Shown: positions 27,657 through 37,247, counted from the stretch's first letter. The stretch is DNA of 64,000 nucleotides from Marinilactibacillus sp042660675 (GCF_042660675.1 NZ_JBHSUL010000017.1:43762-107761), one strand, 5' to 3'. A program made the numbers and translations. The notes: generated from the letters alone by a model not told the origin.

Positions 27657-28256
27657 TTGATAGAAACACTTATGTTTCTCTTGGCATATTTACTAGGATC
27701 AATTCCTTCTGGAGTATGGATTGGTAAACTTTTTTTTAAAACAGATATTCGTAAGCATGGAAGCGGAAATACAGGAACTACGAACACATATAGAGTTCTT
27801 GGAAAAACCGCCGGTACAATCGTTTTAGTAATGGACATTCTAAAAGGAACTATTGCGGCTCTATTGCCACTATGGCTAGGGAGTAATGTTCACCCTATGG
27901 TTGTTGGTCTGTTTGCTATAATTGGGCATGTATTTCCAATCTTTGCTAAATTCAAAGGTGGCAAGGCAGTTGCAACGAGTGCAGGTATTGCACTAGGTGC
28001 GCAACCGATTTTCCTCCTTTGCATAGCCGCTATTTGGGGGTCAACTCTCTATGTTTCGAGCATGGTCAGTCTTGCGAGCATCATTGCTGTAATTATTGCC
28101 GCAATCGCTTCTCTTTTTCTGGGAGATGCGTTATTCGCTGTGATTGCTTGGATCGCTATGATCATTGTCATCGTTCGACATAGTTCTAATATTGTCCGCA
28201 TAAAAAATGGTACAGAAAGTAAAGTGCCTTTTGGTCTTAAAAAGAACAAATCATGA
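27657..28256 (+). CDS. plsY: Acyl-phosphate:glycerol-3-phosphate acyltransferase, TTG start
   Basis: A 199-residue integral membrane enzyme that makes lysophosphatidic acid from acyl phosphate. Family motifs are LLGSIPSGVWIGKLF, KHGSGNTGTTNTYRVLG, and FAKFKGGKAVATSAG, with about five membrane helices. The GTG nine bases upstream lies inside AAGGAGTG, so the TTG at the chosen position (eight bases after the site) is the better start. Divergent from parE. Confidence 0.9.
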   Translation: MIETLMFLLAYLLGSIPSGVWIGKLFFKTDIRKHGSGNTGTTNTYRVLGKTAGTIVLVMDILKGTIAALLPLWLGSNVHPMVVGLFAIIGHVFPIFAKFKGGKAVATSAGIALGAQPIFLLCIAAIWGSTLYVSSMVSLASIIAVIIAAIASLFLGDALFAVIAWIAMIIVIVRHSSNIVRIKNGTESKVPFGLKKNKS

Positions 28257-28272
28257 TAATGATTACTCAAAT

Positions 28273-28315
28273 AGAAAAGAAGCCTTTCCTTATTTTGGAA
28301 AAGGCTTCTTTTCTT
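28273..28315. terminator. Bidirectional terminator between plsY and codY
   Basis: AGAAAAGAAGCCTTTCC and GGAAAAGGCTTCTTTTCT form a stem of about 17 bp with a seven-base loop; both ends are A/T-rich runs. Confidence 0.9.
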
Positions 28316-29148
28316 TAGTTTGAGGGATCTTGATCTGAAAACAAGGTCTTTGAGAAGATAGGATTAAGAACTTTGATATAGGTCCCTTTCATCCCCATAG
28401 AGCGCTGTTCTATGACGGAAGCAGATACTAGCTTACGTAGAGCATTAACGACGATAGAACGCGTTACACCGATTTTATCAGCGATTTCTGAGGTTGTCAG
28501 GATGGTTTCTTGATTATCTGTGTCGATTTGAGAAAAAACACCTTTAAGTGCTTTGACTTCAGTGACCGATAGAGTGGAGATAGCCAACCTTGCTCCAGAA
28601 AGCTGTTTTTCTATTTCTACTTCATTCTTTCCATATTCCAAAGCAATTTCCAAACCAATCATTGAAGCTGCATGTTCAACAAACAATGCATCTACATCGT
28701 CAATCTCATCTTGAACCCTACCTACTAGCAAGGTTCCTAGACGATCATCCGATAATATAATTGGAATAACACTCGTCATTGCTTCTGGATAATTGGCTCT
28801 TTTTTCAACAGGAAAAATCGTCAAATTATCATCGATTTTCACATTCAACGTGGTTTCCGTAACATTTGATAATCTTTGAATATAATTATAAGGAAACATC
28901 TTATTTTCAATCAAGTTTCTAACTCTTTGCGTATTCACACGATGTCTTTCATGATACCCCAGTAAATGACCTTCCGCGTTAACGATATAAATATTTGCAT
29001 CCAGTATTTTACCCAGGGCGAATGAGATGCTTTTCAATGGAAAGTCTATTTCATTTGAATTATTAGAAAGAATATACTTTGCCCATTCTTTAACATTAGC
29101 CTGTTTATTTAATTCTTTTACTTTCTGTAAAAAGGCTTCATTACTCAT
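28315..29148 (-). CDS. codY: GTP- and branched-chain-amino-acid-sensing repressor CodY
   Basis: A 277-residue global nutrient regulator. The N-terminal GAF-type ligand domain includes ILDANIYIVNAEGHLLGYHE and the C-terminal winged helix has TSEIADKIGVTRSIVVNALRKL near residues 225-246 followed by RSMGMKGTYIKVLN, close to the Bacillus protein. It is somewhat longer than the usual 260 residues because of an extended N-terminus and C-terminal tail. It is the last gene of the conserved topA-xerC-hslV-hslU-codY block. Confidence 0.96.
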   Translation of the reverse strand: MSNEAFLQKVKELNKQANVKEWAKYILSNNSNEIDFPLKSISFALGKILDANIYIVNAEGHLLGYHERHRVNTQRVRNLIENKMFPYNYIQRLSNVTETTLNVKIDDNLTIFPVEKRANYPEAMTSVIPIILSDDRLGTLLVGRVQDEIDDVDALFVEHAASMIGLEIALEYGKNEVEIEKQLSGARLAISTLSVTEVKALKGVFSQIDTDNQETILTTSEIADKIGVTRSIVVNALRKLVSASVIEQRSMGMKGTYIKVLNPIFSKTLFSDQDPSN

Positions 29149-29189
29149 TTATTCTGATTTCCTTTCAGCAATAGCATCATTCTGGTCTA

Positions 29190-30611
29190 TCATAAAATGT
29201 AGCGACTTAAATCTTTATCCTCAACGATATGGCCAATCTTATCATCCACATATTTTTGAGTAATTTTCACTTCGCCCATTTGCATATCAGGAGCTTCAAA
29301 CAACAATTCTTCTAATAGTCTCTCAAGAATGGTGTGCAATCTTCTAGCTCCAATATTATCCGTTGATTCATTCACTTCATAAGCAATTTCAGCGATTCTT
29401 TCGATTGACTCCATCGTAAAGATTACATTAATGTTTTCGGTATCTAATAAAGCCTGGTATTGCTTGATTAAGGCATTATGCGGCTCTGTAAGAATCTTAA
29501 CGAAATCGTCTTTTGTAAGATCATTTAATTCAACACGAATCGGGAAGCGTCCTTGCAATTCGGGTATAAGATCACTTGGTTTGGAAACGTGGAAAGCGCC
29601 TGAGCCAATAAATAGGATATGATCCGTATTAACCGTACCAAATTTTGTTTTCACGCTGGAACCTTCAACAATCGGTAAAATATCTCTTTGGACACCTTCT
29701 CTTGAAACTTGTCCACTATTATTTTGACCTTTTGAAGTAATTTTATCGATTTCATCTATAAAGACGATTCCTGCATTTTCCGTTAAGTGAACAGCTTCTG
29801 CGTGGATGTCTTCTTGGTTAATCAGCTTGTCAGCTTCTTCTTCAGTAAAAATTTCTACAGCTTCTTTTACGGTTACACTTCTTTTAACTTTTTTGGTTGG
29901 TTTTAATTGACCTAATGTATCCGAAAGGTCAATCCCCATTTGTTCAAGAGGGGCACTCATAGGATTAGATGTAGGTTTCTTTTCATCAACTTTGATTTCT
30001 ACTTCTCTACTATCTAATAGACCTTTTTTGATTTGTCTGGTCAGTTCATCTCGTTTAGTCGAAATTTCAGCTGTTACAGTCTCTGTTTCTTCTGTTTGAT
30101 CAGCATAAAGCTGGCTTGGATCTACGCCCATGCTTTGAAACATACCTGCCAAAGGATTAGGATCTTGTTTTTTCTTTTCCTGTTTGATTCCTGGTACAAG
30201 TGCCTTGGCTACACGGTCAATGGCTTTATTTTCCGCTTTCCCGCGAACATTTCTTCGTTGCTCTTCACGAACAAGTTGTACGGCTGCTTCTGTAAGATCT
30301 CTGACCATAGATTCTACATCACGACCAATATACCCAACCTCTGTGAATTTAGTAGCTTCTACTTTGATAAAAGGTGCATTAACAATATCTGCAAGGCGAC
30401 GGGCAATTTCAGTTTTACCAATACCCGTTGCCCCGATCATCAAAATATTTTTAGGTGTGATCTCTTTTTGCATATCGTCATCCAATTTCAATCTACGACA
30501 ACGATTACGCAAAGCAACAGCAACAGCTTTTTTAGCTTCTTTTTGTCCAACGATATATTTATCCAGTTTTTCTACAATTTCTCTAGGTTTCAAATCCGTT
30601 TTAGAATTCAT
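29190..30611 (-). CDS. hslU: ATP-dependent protease ATPase subunit HslU
   Basis: A 473-residue AAA+ unfoldase. The start MNSKTDLKPREIVEKLD follows AGGAGACCCTA; an open extension of 23 codons would run into hslV and is rejected. Walker A is MIGATGIGKTEIARRLA, Walker B is IVFIDEIDKI, and a long intermediate domain (about 110-250) contains many Lys and Thr residues. The C-terminal tail is the HslV-activating part. Functions with HslV in protein quality control. Confidence 0.95.
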   Translation of the reverse strand: MNSKTDLKPREIVEKLDKYIVGQKEAKKAVAVALRNRCRRLKLDDDMQKEITPKNILMIGATGIGKTEIARRLADIVNAPFIKVEATKFTEVGYIGRDVESMVRDLTEAAVQLVREEQRRNVRGKAENKAIDRVAKALVPGIKQEKKKQDPNPLAGMFQSMGVDPSQLYADQTEETETVTAEISTKRDELTRQIKKGLLDSREVEIKVDEKKPTSNPMSAPLEQMGIDLSDTLGQLKPTKKVKRSVTVKEAVEIFTEEEADKLINQEDIHAEAVHLTENAGIVFIDEIDKITSKGQNNSGQVSREGVQRDILPIVEGSSVKTKFGTVNTDHILFIGSGAFHVSKPSDLIPELQGRFPIRVELNDLTKDDFVKILTEPHNALIKQYQALLDTENINVIFTMESIERIAEIAYEVNESTDNIGARRLHTILERLLEELLFEAPDMQMGEVKITQKYVDDKIGHIVEDKDLSRYIL

Positions 30612-30621
30612 TAGGGTCTCC

Positions 30622-31161
30622 TCACAATTTCTCTGAAATAATATTATGGTTTGTAAAGACACAGATATCTGCCGCAACATTCAAACTATTTTCAGCGATT
30701 TCCTTAGCCGATAGCTGTCCTCCGTATTGTTTCAAGGCTCTTGCTGCAGACAATGCAAAGTTCCCCCCTGAGCCTATTCCAAGGATACCATCATCTGGTT
30801 GGATTACTTCTCCGTTACCAGAAATCAGCAGCATTTCGTCTTTATTCATAACAATCAATAACGCTTCAAGATTTTTCATCATTTTATCTGTACGCCATTC
30901 TTGTGCAAGCTCCACTGCAGCGCGCATTAAATGTCCGTTATATTGATTCAAATAGCCTTCGAATTTTTCTTCGAGTGTAAATGCATCAGCTACACTACCA
31001 GCAAACCCAACAAGAACTTCTCCGTTATAGATTTTACGAACCTTACGCGCAGTTCCTTTCATAACGACTTGTTCGCCCATTGTGACCTGTCCGTCTCCAG
31101 CCATAGCGGATTCTCCGTTGTGCTGTATTGCTAATATCGTTGTTGCATGAAATTCAACCAT
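30622..31161 (-). CDS. hslV: ATP-dependent protease peptidase subunit HslV
   Basis: A 179-residue proteasome-like peptidase. The start is MVEFHATTILAIQHNGESAM: six residues precede the TTI segment whose first Thr is the usual N-terminal nucleophile, so it needs processing. GDGQVTMGEQVVMKGTARKVRK and GSVADAFTLEEKF are family signatures. In Bacillus subtilis CodW the residue after Met is Ser; here it is Val. Gap to hslU is ten bases. Confidence 0.95.
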   Translation of the reverse strand: MVEFHATTILAIQHNGESAMAGDGQVTMGEQVVMKGTARKVRKIYNGEVLVGFAGSVADAFTLEEKFEGYLNQYNGHLMRAAVELAQEWRTDKMMKNLEALLIVMNKDEMLLISGNGEVIQPDDGILGIGSGGNFALSAARALKQYGGQLSAKEIAENSLNVAADICVFTNHNIISEKL

Positions 31162-31195
31162 GATTTTCCTCCATTATAACTTAGAATCATTTTGT

Positions 31196-32092
31196 TTAAG
31201 CTCTAGGATGGTACTTCCGATAGTCCGACTGCAGATGTTCTTTTGTAACATGTGCATAAATTTGAGTAGATGATAAACTTTTATGGCCAAGTAACTCTTG
31301 TACGGTCCTCATATCTGCACCATTATCCAAGAGATGAGTGGCAAAAGTGTGTCTCAACATGTGTGGTGAAATATTAGAAGTCAACGTACTCTTTTTAAGA
31401 ATCTGATTCAGAGTGTACTGTACACCTGCTTGAGTAATCTGATCGCCATGATGATTGATAAACAAGTAGTCATGATCTTTAGCATACTTTGCCATGATGA
31501 CGTTTCGGGTCACTTCGATGTATTCCTGAAGAGCAATGGACGCGTAATGGCCAAAAGGTACATATCGTTCTTTATTCCCTTTCCCTTTAACTAGCATAAC
31601 ACCCATATCAAAATCCACATCTTCCATTTTCAACCCAGTACACTCGCTAACACGAATACCCGTACCATACAAAACTTCTAGTATCGCAATATTTCGGTAA
31701 TCCAGAGGTTTCGTTCCTATCGCTGCTTCAAATAACTTTTCCATCTCTTGACTATAGAAAAAGGTGGGTAATCTTAACCCTCTTTTTTTCATATTCAAAT
31801 AAGAAAAGGGATTATCCGAAGCTAGCTCATTGTTAAGCAAAAATTGATAGAACGCTCTTAAGCTAGATATTTTCCTAGAAATGGATGTTCTGGAATATTC
31901 GCGATCATTCAAGTAGCCAAGATATACTCTAGCATCTGGTAATGTAACTGCCAGTAGATCACCATTCCCGCTCTCTTTCAAAAAAGTAGAAAAGGCTTCT
32001 ATATCTTCGAGATAGGCTTTTTTTGTCAGATCTGAATAGTGACGCTCATGAATCAGATAGTTCATAAACAAAGTAACTAAATTTCGTTCCAC
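31196..32092 (-). CDS. xerC: Tyrosine recombinase XerC
   Basis: A 298-residue site-specific recombinase for chromosome dimer resolution. The SAM-like DNA-binding domain spans residues 1-90; the catalytic set is Arg in YGTGIRVSE, Lys in VKGKGNKERYVPFG, His and Arg in HMLRHTFATHLLDNG, His in LGHKSLSSTQIY and the nucleophile Tyr in that last motif. Its place between topA and hslV is the standard chromosomal position, so it is not a phage integrase. Confidence 0.95.
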   Translation of the reverse strand: MERNLVTLFMNYLIHERHYSDLTKKAYLEDIEAFSTFLKESGNGDLLAVTLPDARVYLGYLNDREYSRTSISRKISSLRAFYQFLLNNELASDNPFSYLNMKKRGLRLPTFFYSQEMEKLFEAAIGTKPLDYRNIAILEVLYGTGIRVSECTGLKMEDVDFDMGVMLVKGKGNKERYVPFGHYASIALQEYIEVTRNVIMAKYAKDHDYLFINHHGDQITQAGVQYTLNQILKKSTLTSNISPHMLRHTFATHLLDNGADMRTVQELLGHKSLSSTQIYAHVTKEHLQSDYRKYHPRA

Positions 32093-32182
32093 TGGACTTA
32101 CCTCCTACATTCTTCCTCATATAGTTTAACACATTTCTATAAATTTTCGTATAAGAAGAACGGACGCAAAAAGACGCTGAAG

Positions 32183-32230
32183 GTAGAAAATAAGTCGTGT
32201 GCTGAGCCAGCGAATGACTTATTTGTCTAC
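32183..32230. other. Strong hairpin between topA and xerC
   Basis: GTAGAAAATAAGTC (32183-32196) pairs with GACTTATTTGTCTAC (32216-32230) with one bulged base, and the loop contains a nested GCTG/CAGC stem. It lies in the same-strand gap of an operon. There is no adjacent T-run; TTTTT occurs only some 15 bases further on the minus strand. RNA processing or partial attenuation are possible roles. Confidence 0.55.
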
Positions 32231-32247
32231 GATCAAAACGTCTAAAA

Positions 32248-34317
32248 TTATTTTTGAATGTCTTCTGCGTATTCACAGTTAGAACATTTAACTTGGCTTT
32301 GTTTTTTAGTGACTTTTTCTACTAAGAAATGATCACATTTCGGACAGCTTCTGCCTACCGGTTTATCCCAAGAAGTGAATTCACAGTCTGGATAGCGGTC
32401 ACAGCCGTAGAAAATTCTGTTTTTCTTAGATTTTCTTTCCACGACTTCCCCTTTTTTACAAAGTGGACAAGTGATTTCAAGTTTCTTGACTATGGGTTTG
32501 GTATTACGACAGTCAGGGAAGTTGGAACAAGCATAAAATTTACCGTAGCGTCCAATTTTGATAACCATTGGATGACCACATTTTTCACAGTCAAAGCCAG
32601 CTGGTTCATCTTCAATTTCGACTTCTTCGATTTCTTTTTCCGCTTTTTCTACTTCTTCTTTGAATGGTGTATAGAACTGATCAATGATCTCTACCCAATC
32701 AATCTTGCCTTCTTCAACGGAATCAAGATCTTGTTCCATTTTAGCCGTGAAGTTTACATTCACGATATTCGGGAAAAACTCTTTGATCATTTCATTCACG
32801 ATTCCACCTAGTTCAGTGGGTTCAAATCGCTTATTTTTTAGCGCTACATAATATCTGCGCTGAATGGTTTCAAGTGTCGGTGCATAAGTGGACGGACGTC
32901 CTACACCATTTTCTTCCAGTGTTTTAATCAATGTTGCTTCACTAAATCTTGCTGGTGGTTGCGTAAAGTGTTGTTCTGGCTCAATTGTATCTAGAGATAC
33001 TTCATCATTTTCTTCCATTTCTGGTAAAATATTGTCTTTTTCTCTGGAAGAATCTTTATATACAATCTGGTATCCATCAAACTTGATTTTTGATCCGTTC
33101 GCTCTGAACATCACACCATTTTGTTCCAAATCAACTCTCATTGTGTCATAAATAGCTGGTTTCATAAGACTTGCAACGTATCTTGACCAAATCAAATTAT
33201 ACAACTTGTACTGATCATTGCTAAGATATTGTTTGATGTCTTGTGGTCGTCTCATTGCACTAGTCGCTCTGATGGCCTCATGTGCATCCTGAGCGCCTTC
33301 TTTGTTTTTAACAGCTCGAGCCTTCACTGCTGCATACTCTTCGCCGTAGTCATCGTGAATCAGCTGTGTCGCTTCTGCTTTTGCTGTATCAGATAGACGA
33401 GTCGAGTCTGTACGCATATAGGTGATCAAACCAACAGAGCCACCTTTACCTAATGAAATCCCTTCATAGAGCTGTTGTGCAACCATCATCGTTTTACGCG
33501 TTCTAAAATTCAGTTTTCCTGCTGCTTCTTGCTGTAGACTACTCGTCGTAAAAGGATTTTGAGGATTTCTTTTACGTTCCTTCTTAGTTACTTTCTTAAC
33601 GGTCCAAGGTTCCTCTTTGTTAATGCGCTCAAGTACAGTCTGGGTTTCTGATTGATCAGCTAATGCTTTTTTCTTTCCATCTACACCATAAAAGCTTGCT
33701 TTAAATTTCTTACGGGACTTGATGAAGTTTCCATCTATTGTCCAATATTCTTCTGGTTTGAATTGCTTGATTTCATCTTCTCGATCACAAATAATCTTAA
33801 GTGCTACCGATTGAACACGCCCTGCACTCAATCCACGTTTCACTTTCTTCCATAGAAGAGGACTGATTTGGTACCCTACAATACGATCAAGAACACGTCT
33901 AGCTTGCTGGGAATCGATTAGATTTTCGTCTAGATCTCTCGGATTCTTAAGCGCATTTTTGACAGCATCTTTGGTAATTTCATTGAAAACGACTCGATTT
34001 TTCTCGTCGTCTCGCAAATCTAATAAATAACTCAAATGCCAGGCAATGGCTTCTCCTTCGCGATCCGGATCGGCTGCGAGAAAAACTTTTTCAGCTTTTT
34101 TTGCATATTTTTTTAGATCTTTAATGACCGGGCCTTTGCCTCGTATCGTAATATAGTCCGGTTCATAGTTGTTTTCAAAATCTACACCCATTCTACTTTT
34201 AGGCAAATCTCTGATATGGCCTAAACTCGCTACTACTTTATAATTTCTACCAAGATATTTTTCAATTGTCTTTGCTTTAGCTGGTGACTCCACAATGACC
34301 AAATATTTATAAGCCAA
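32248..34317 (-). CDS. topA: DNA topoisomerase I
   Basis: A 689-residue type IA topoisomerase that relaxes negative supercoils. TOPRIM is at the start (LVIVESPAKAKTIEKYLG and DPDREGEAIAWHL), the active Tyr is in GLITYMRTDSTRLS near residue 300, and three Cys4 zinc ribbons close the protein (CEKCGHPM, CPLCKKGE, CPKCDHFL). First gene of the topA-xerC-hslVU-codY group. The 228-base region upstream holds an imperfect inverted repeat (GAATGGCAT near 34377 with ATGCCATATTC near 34423). Confidence 0.96.
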   Translation of the reverse strand: MAYKYLVIVESPAKAKTIEKYLGRNYKVVASLGHIRDLPKSRMGVDFENNYEPDYITIRGKGPVIKDLKKYAKKAEKVFLAADPDREGEAIAWHLSYLLDLRDDEKNRVVFNEITKDAVKNALKNPRDLDENLIDSQQARRVLDRIVGYQISPLLWKKVKRGLSAGRVQSVALKIICDREDEIKQFKPEEYWTIDGNFIKSRKKFKASFYGVDGKKKALADQSETQTVLERINKEEPWTVKKVTKKERKRNPQNPFTTSSLQQEAAGKLNFRTRKTMMVAQQLYEGISLGKGGSVGLITYMRTDSTRLSDTAKAEATQLIHDDYGEEYAAVKARAVKNKEGAQDAHEAIRATSAMRRPQDIKQYLSNDQYKLYNLIWSRYVASLMKPAIYDTMRVDLEQNGVMFRANGSKIKFDGYQIVYKDSSREKDNILPEMEENDEVSLDTIEPEQHFTQPPARFSEATLIKTLEENGVGRPSTYAPTLETIQRRYYVALKNKRFEPTELGGIVNEMIKEFFPNIVNVNFTAKMEQDLDSVEEGKIDWVEIIDQFYTPFKEEVEKAEKEIEEVEIEDEPAGFDCEKCGHPMVIKIGRYGKFYACSNFPDCRNTKPIVKKLEITCPLCKKGEVVERKSKKNRIFYGCDRYPDCEFTSWDKPVGRSCPKCDHFLVEKVTKKQSQVKCSNCEYAEDIQK

Positions 34318-34545
34318 ATGAACGGCCCCTTTCGTTAGCTCTGATTTGTAAGATTTAAACTAGATAATTCACTTAAGAATGGCATGATTTAACCGTTGAT
34401 ATCCGTTAATATTTTGCCTCTAATGCCATATTCTTTTCGTTATGAAAGAATCGTTACTCATCATATGCTATACGAATAGGGTTTGTCAACTTGCAAGATC
34501 AAAAAAAGTTAAAGGATTTATCTATCCTTCATGAAAAATAGCCTT

Positions 34546-35430
34546 TTAAAAGTTCAAATCTTCTATTATATCATTAGCTGATGTTATCAATTTTGCACCT
34601 ATTTTGATTAGTTCATTTGTACCAGCAGAACGTTCTTCAAAAATCGATCCGGGGACAGCGTAAACGTCTCGATTTTGCTCCAATGCCTGATAAGCAGTAA
34701 TCAGACTCCCGCTTCTTTTTTTGGCTTCAATGACGACAACCCCCGAACTTATCCCTGAAATAATTCTATTTCTCAGTGGGAAATGATGTTTGAGTGGCCT
34801 AGTTCCTAGAGGAAACTCTGACAAAATCAATTGTTCTTTTTCAATCTTTCTCTGCAATCGTTGATTTTCTCTTGGGTAATATCGATCTAACCCCGTCCCA
34901 ATAACCGCAATTGTTTGGCCACTAGCACGTATACTTGCTTCATGTGCTTTGGTATCGATTCCTCTAGCCAATCCACTTGAAATTGTAATCCCTTGTTTAA
35001 CTAATTCTGGTACAAGTGTGTCTACACTTTTTTGACCATATACCGTACATTCTCTTGCACCAACAATTCCTACAATATTAGAAGATAACCAATCATAGCT
35101 TCCTTTATAAAACAAAACCAGTGGTGGCAAGAAAATTTCTCTTAACATAAATGGATAAGAAGGATCATCAATTGACACGTATGATACATCATAACTACTG
35201 AGATATTGAAGTTGTTTATGAACATCAAACTTGGATTTGAATTCAAAAAAAGAAGCCTTCTTTTTTTCAGAAAGCTTCTCGTATTGCCTGAACGTATCTT
35301 GAAAAATCGGGTCTTCTGAATAGAGCTCATTTAAAAAACACCATTTTTCTTTAATCGTCCACTTTGTGTAGTGAGCTAATATAAAACAAGTTTCTGAAAG
35401 ACTTAGATAATCATTCAAGTAGATATACAC
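34546..35430 (-). CDS. dprA: DNA processing protein DprA
   Basis: A 294-residue Rossmann-fold protein that loads RecA on incoming single strands during transformation. Family motifs are IVGARECTVYGQK, SSGLARGIDTKAHEASI, IGTGLDRYYPREN and LSEFPLGTRPLKHHFPLRNRI. The N-terminal SAM-like domain is present; no C-terminal winged helix is visible. Sits upstream of topA in the usual Firmicutes order. Confidence 0.93.
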   Translation of the reverse strand: MYIYLNDYLSLSETCFILAHYTKWTIKEKWCFLNELYSEDPIFQDTFRQYEKLSEKKKASFFEFKSKFDVHKQLQYLSSYDVSYVSIDDPSYPFMLREIFLPPLVLFYKGSYDWLSSNIVGIVGARECTVYGQKSVDTLVPELVKQGITISSGLARGIDTKAHEASIRASGQTIAVIGTGLDRYYPRENQRLQRKIEKEQLILSEFPLGTRPLKHHFPLRNRIISGISSGVVVIEAKKRSGSLITAYQALEQNRDVYAVPGSIFEERSAGTNELIKIGAKLITSANDIIEDLNF

Positions 35431-35498
35431 TCCTTATATAATAGTAGAAACTTACTCAGAAGCTTCTTACTTATATATACTGACTGATAAATTTTAAC

Positions 35499-36275
35499 TT
35501 AACGAAACTCCTGTCTTTCTCTAACTGGTGCAAAAGATAATCGGTGAATAGGTGTGATTCCTAGTGAGTCCAATCCTTCTAGATGCTGCTTTGTACCGTA
35601 ACCAGCATTTTTATCAAATCCGTATCCGGGATATTGCTCATGATAAGCTTCCATCATTTTATCTCTAGTCACTTTTGCCAAAATACTGGCAGCTGCAATC
35701 GAAACACTACGCGCATCTCCTTTGATCAGACTTTCTTGAGCTATAGGGATATTCAATTTCATTGCATCAATTAACAAGTAATCAGGTTCAATGGATAAAT
35801 TAACTACAGCCATCTCCATTGCACGTTTACTTGCTTGATAAATATTCATTTCATCGATTCCTTTAGCATCTATTTGGCCCACGCTATAAGCGATTGCTTT
35901 TTCTTTTATTTCAGTAAAAAGTCTTTCTCTAGTAGATAAGGAAAGTTGCTTTGAATCATTCAGTCCGATAATTGGTTTATCTGGGTCTAGAATAACAGCA
36001 GCGGCTACAACAGGACCTGCAAGAGGTCCTCTTCCGACTTCGTCAATTCCAGCGATAAAAGAAGCTCCTTGATTTCTAGCCGCTTCTTCAAATTCAGACA
36101 TTATTTGATAGTCATTTAAAAGCTTTTGCTGGCTTTCCTGATCTTTTTTCCATTTTGTAATAGCATTCTGAACACCTTTACGGTCATCTTTTAAAAGTTC
36201 ACGGAAAAGAGGATCGTCTTGATCAGTGATTAATGCAAGCTGTTGTTTAACTTCCTTAATTGTCTGCTTCTTCAT
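35499..36275 (-). CDS. rnhB: Ribonuclease HII
   Basis: A 258-residue RNase H fold enzyme that nicks RNA in RNA/DNA hybrids and misincorporated ribonucleotides. The acidic site is seen in IAGIDEVGRGPLAGPVV (Asp, Glu), GLNDSKQLS and LLIDAMKL. An N-terminal extension of about 70 residues precedes the core, typical of Bacillota. I take MKKQTIKEV as start because GGAAAGTG lies eight bases before it; this start overlaps rbgA by 20 bases. Confidence 0.93.
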   Translation of the reverse strand: MKKQTIKEVKQQLALITDQDDPLFRELLKDDRKGVQNAITKWKKDQESQQKLLNDYQIMSEFEEAARNQGASFIAGIDEVGRGPLAGPVVAAAVILDPDKPIIGLNDSKQLSLSTRERLFTEIKEKAIAYSVGQIDAKGIDEMNIYQASKRAMEMAVVNLSIEPDYLLIDAMKLNIPIAQESLIKGDARSVSIAAASILAKVTRDKMMEAYHEQYPGYGFDKNAGYGTKQHLEGLDSLGITPIHRLSFAPVRERQEFR

Positions 36276-37137
36276 TTTCATCACTTTCCGTAAATATGTC
36301 ATCAGGTGTTTCAAGCGTAATTCTACCTAATTTCCCATCTCTTAATTCATATATCAATGCTTGTGCTGTTCGTTCATAGTCTTCTTTGAAGCCTCTTATT
36401 CGTGTAATTTCCATTAATAATTCCGGCAATTCCATTTCTTTTTCAAGTTCTTGTTCAAATTTATAACGCGATGATAGAGCTCCTGGGTAATGTTGAACCA
36501 AGTAATCCATTCCAAAAAGTGCAATATCGTCAAGGTTCAGTAAGGCATCTTTAATTGCCCCTGTTAAAGCCAATCGTTTGCCAACTTCTTGATCTTCGAA
36601 TTTAGGCCATAAAATACCTGGAGTATCCAATAATTCAAGCTCTTTACCGTACTTAATCCATTGCTGTGACTTTGTTACTCCTGGTCTGTTACCTGTCTGA
36701 GCAATATTTTTACGAGCGAAACGGTTAATCAAAGTGGATTTACCAACATTAGGAATACCAACACATACGGCTCTAATTGCACGTGGTTTTAATCCTTTTT
36801 TCTCTCTTTTTTCAAAAAACGACGTCAGAGCTACTTTAGCCAGTTTGATGACTTCTTTCATTCCCTGACCTTCTTTTGCATTGATGGAAATGGCATAAAT
36901 GCCTTGAGACTCGTAAAATTTGATCCACTCATTCACTTTTCTCATATCAGCTAAATCGCTTTTCATCAATATGGTGATTCTCGGTTTATCTCCAATCATA
37001 TCTACTAAATCAGGATTTCGACTTGAATAAGGGATTCGAGCATCAACCAGTTCAAATACCACATCTACTAACTTGAGTTTTTCAAGAAATTGTCTTTTAG
37101 CTTTGGCCATATGGCCGGGGTACCATTGTATTGTCAT
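36256..37137 (-). CDS. rbgA: Ribosome biogenesis GTPase RbgA (YlqF), altered G4 motif
   Basis: A 293-residue circularly permuted GTPase for late 50S subunit assembly. In order: G4-like ILMKSDLAD near residue 60, G1 GIPNVGKSTLIN near 128, G3 LDTPGILWP near 173, then the ANTAR-like C-terminal helical domain. The G4 motif is normally NKxD; here Asn is replaced by Met. WYPGHMAKA at the N-terminus is the family signature. Followed by rnhB with overlap. Confidence 0.93.
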   Translation of the reverse strand: MTIQWYPGHMAKAKRQFLEKLKLVDVVFELVDARIPYSSRNPDLVDMIGDKPRITILMKSDLADMRKVNEWIKFYESQGIYAISINAKEGQGMKEVIKLAKVALTSFFEKREKKGLKPRAIRAVCVGIPNVGKSTLINRFARKNIAQTGNRPGVTKSQQWIKYGKELELLDTPGILWPKFEDQEVGKRLALTGAIKDALLNLDDIALFGMDYLVQHYPGALSSRYKFEQELEKEMELPELLMEITRIRGFKEDYERTAQALIYELRDGKLGRITLETPDDIFTESDENEEADN

Positions 37138-37194
37138 TATTTTTCTCCTAACACGTTGTCTATTATCAGTGTATCATGAAATTGCTTATTTCAT

Positions 37195-37236
37195 GAAAAA
37201 AAGTTGGTACAGAAGGTCTCCCTTCTTTTACCAACT
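37195..37236 (-). terminator. Terminator after the first signal peptidase gene
   Basis: AGTTGGTACAGAAGG pairs with CCTTCTTTTACCAACT around a short loop; on the minus strand a run of seven T follows the stem. Confidence 0.88.
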
Positions 37237-37247
37237 AGCTTTTTTCT

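Noticed and set aside
30033..30614. 193-codon open frame antisense to hslU
   Set aside because: Phe/Ser/Cys-rich composition typical of antisense translation; hslU is certain on the other strand.
31196..32092. Integrase, possible mobile element
   Set aside because: Sequence and position identify chromosomal XerC between topA and hslV, not a phage or integron integrase.
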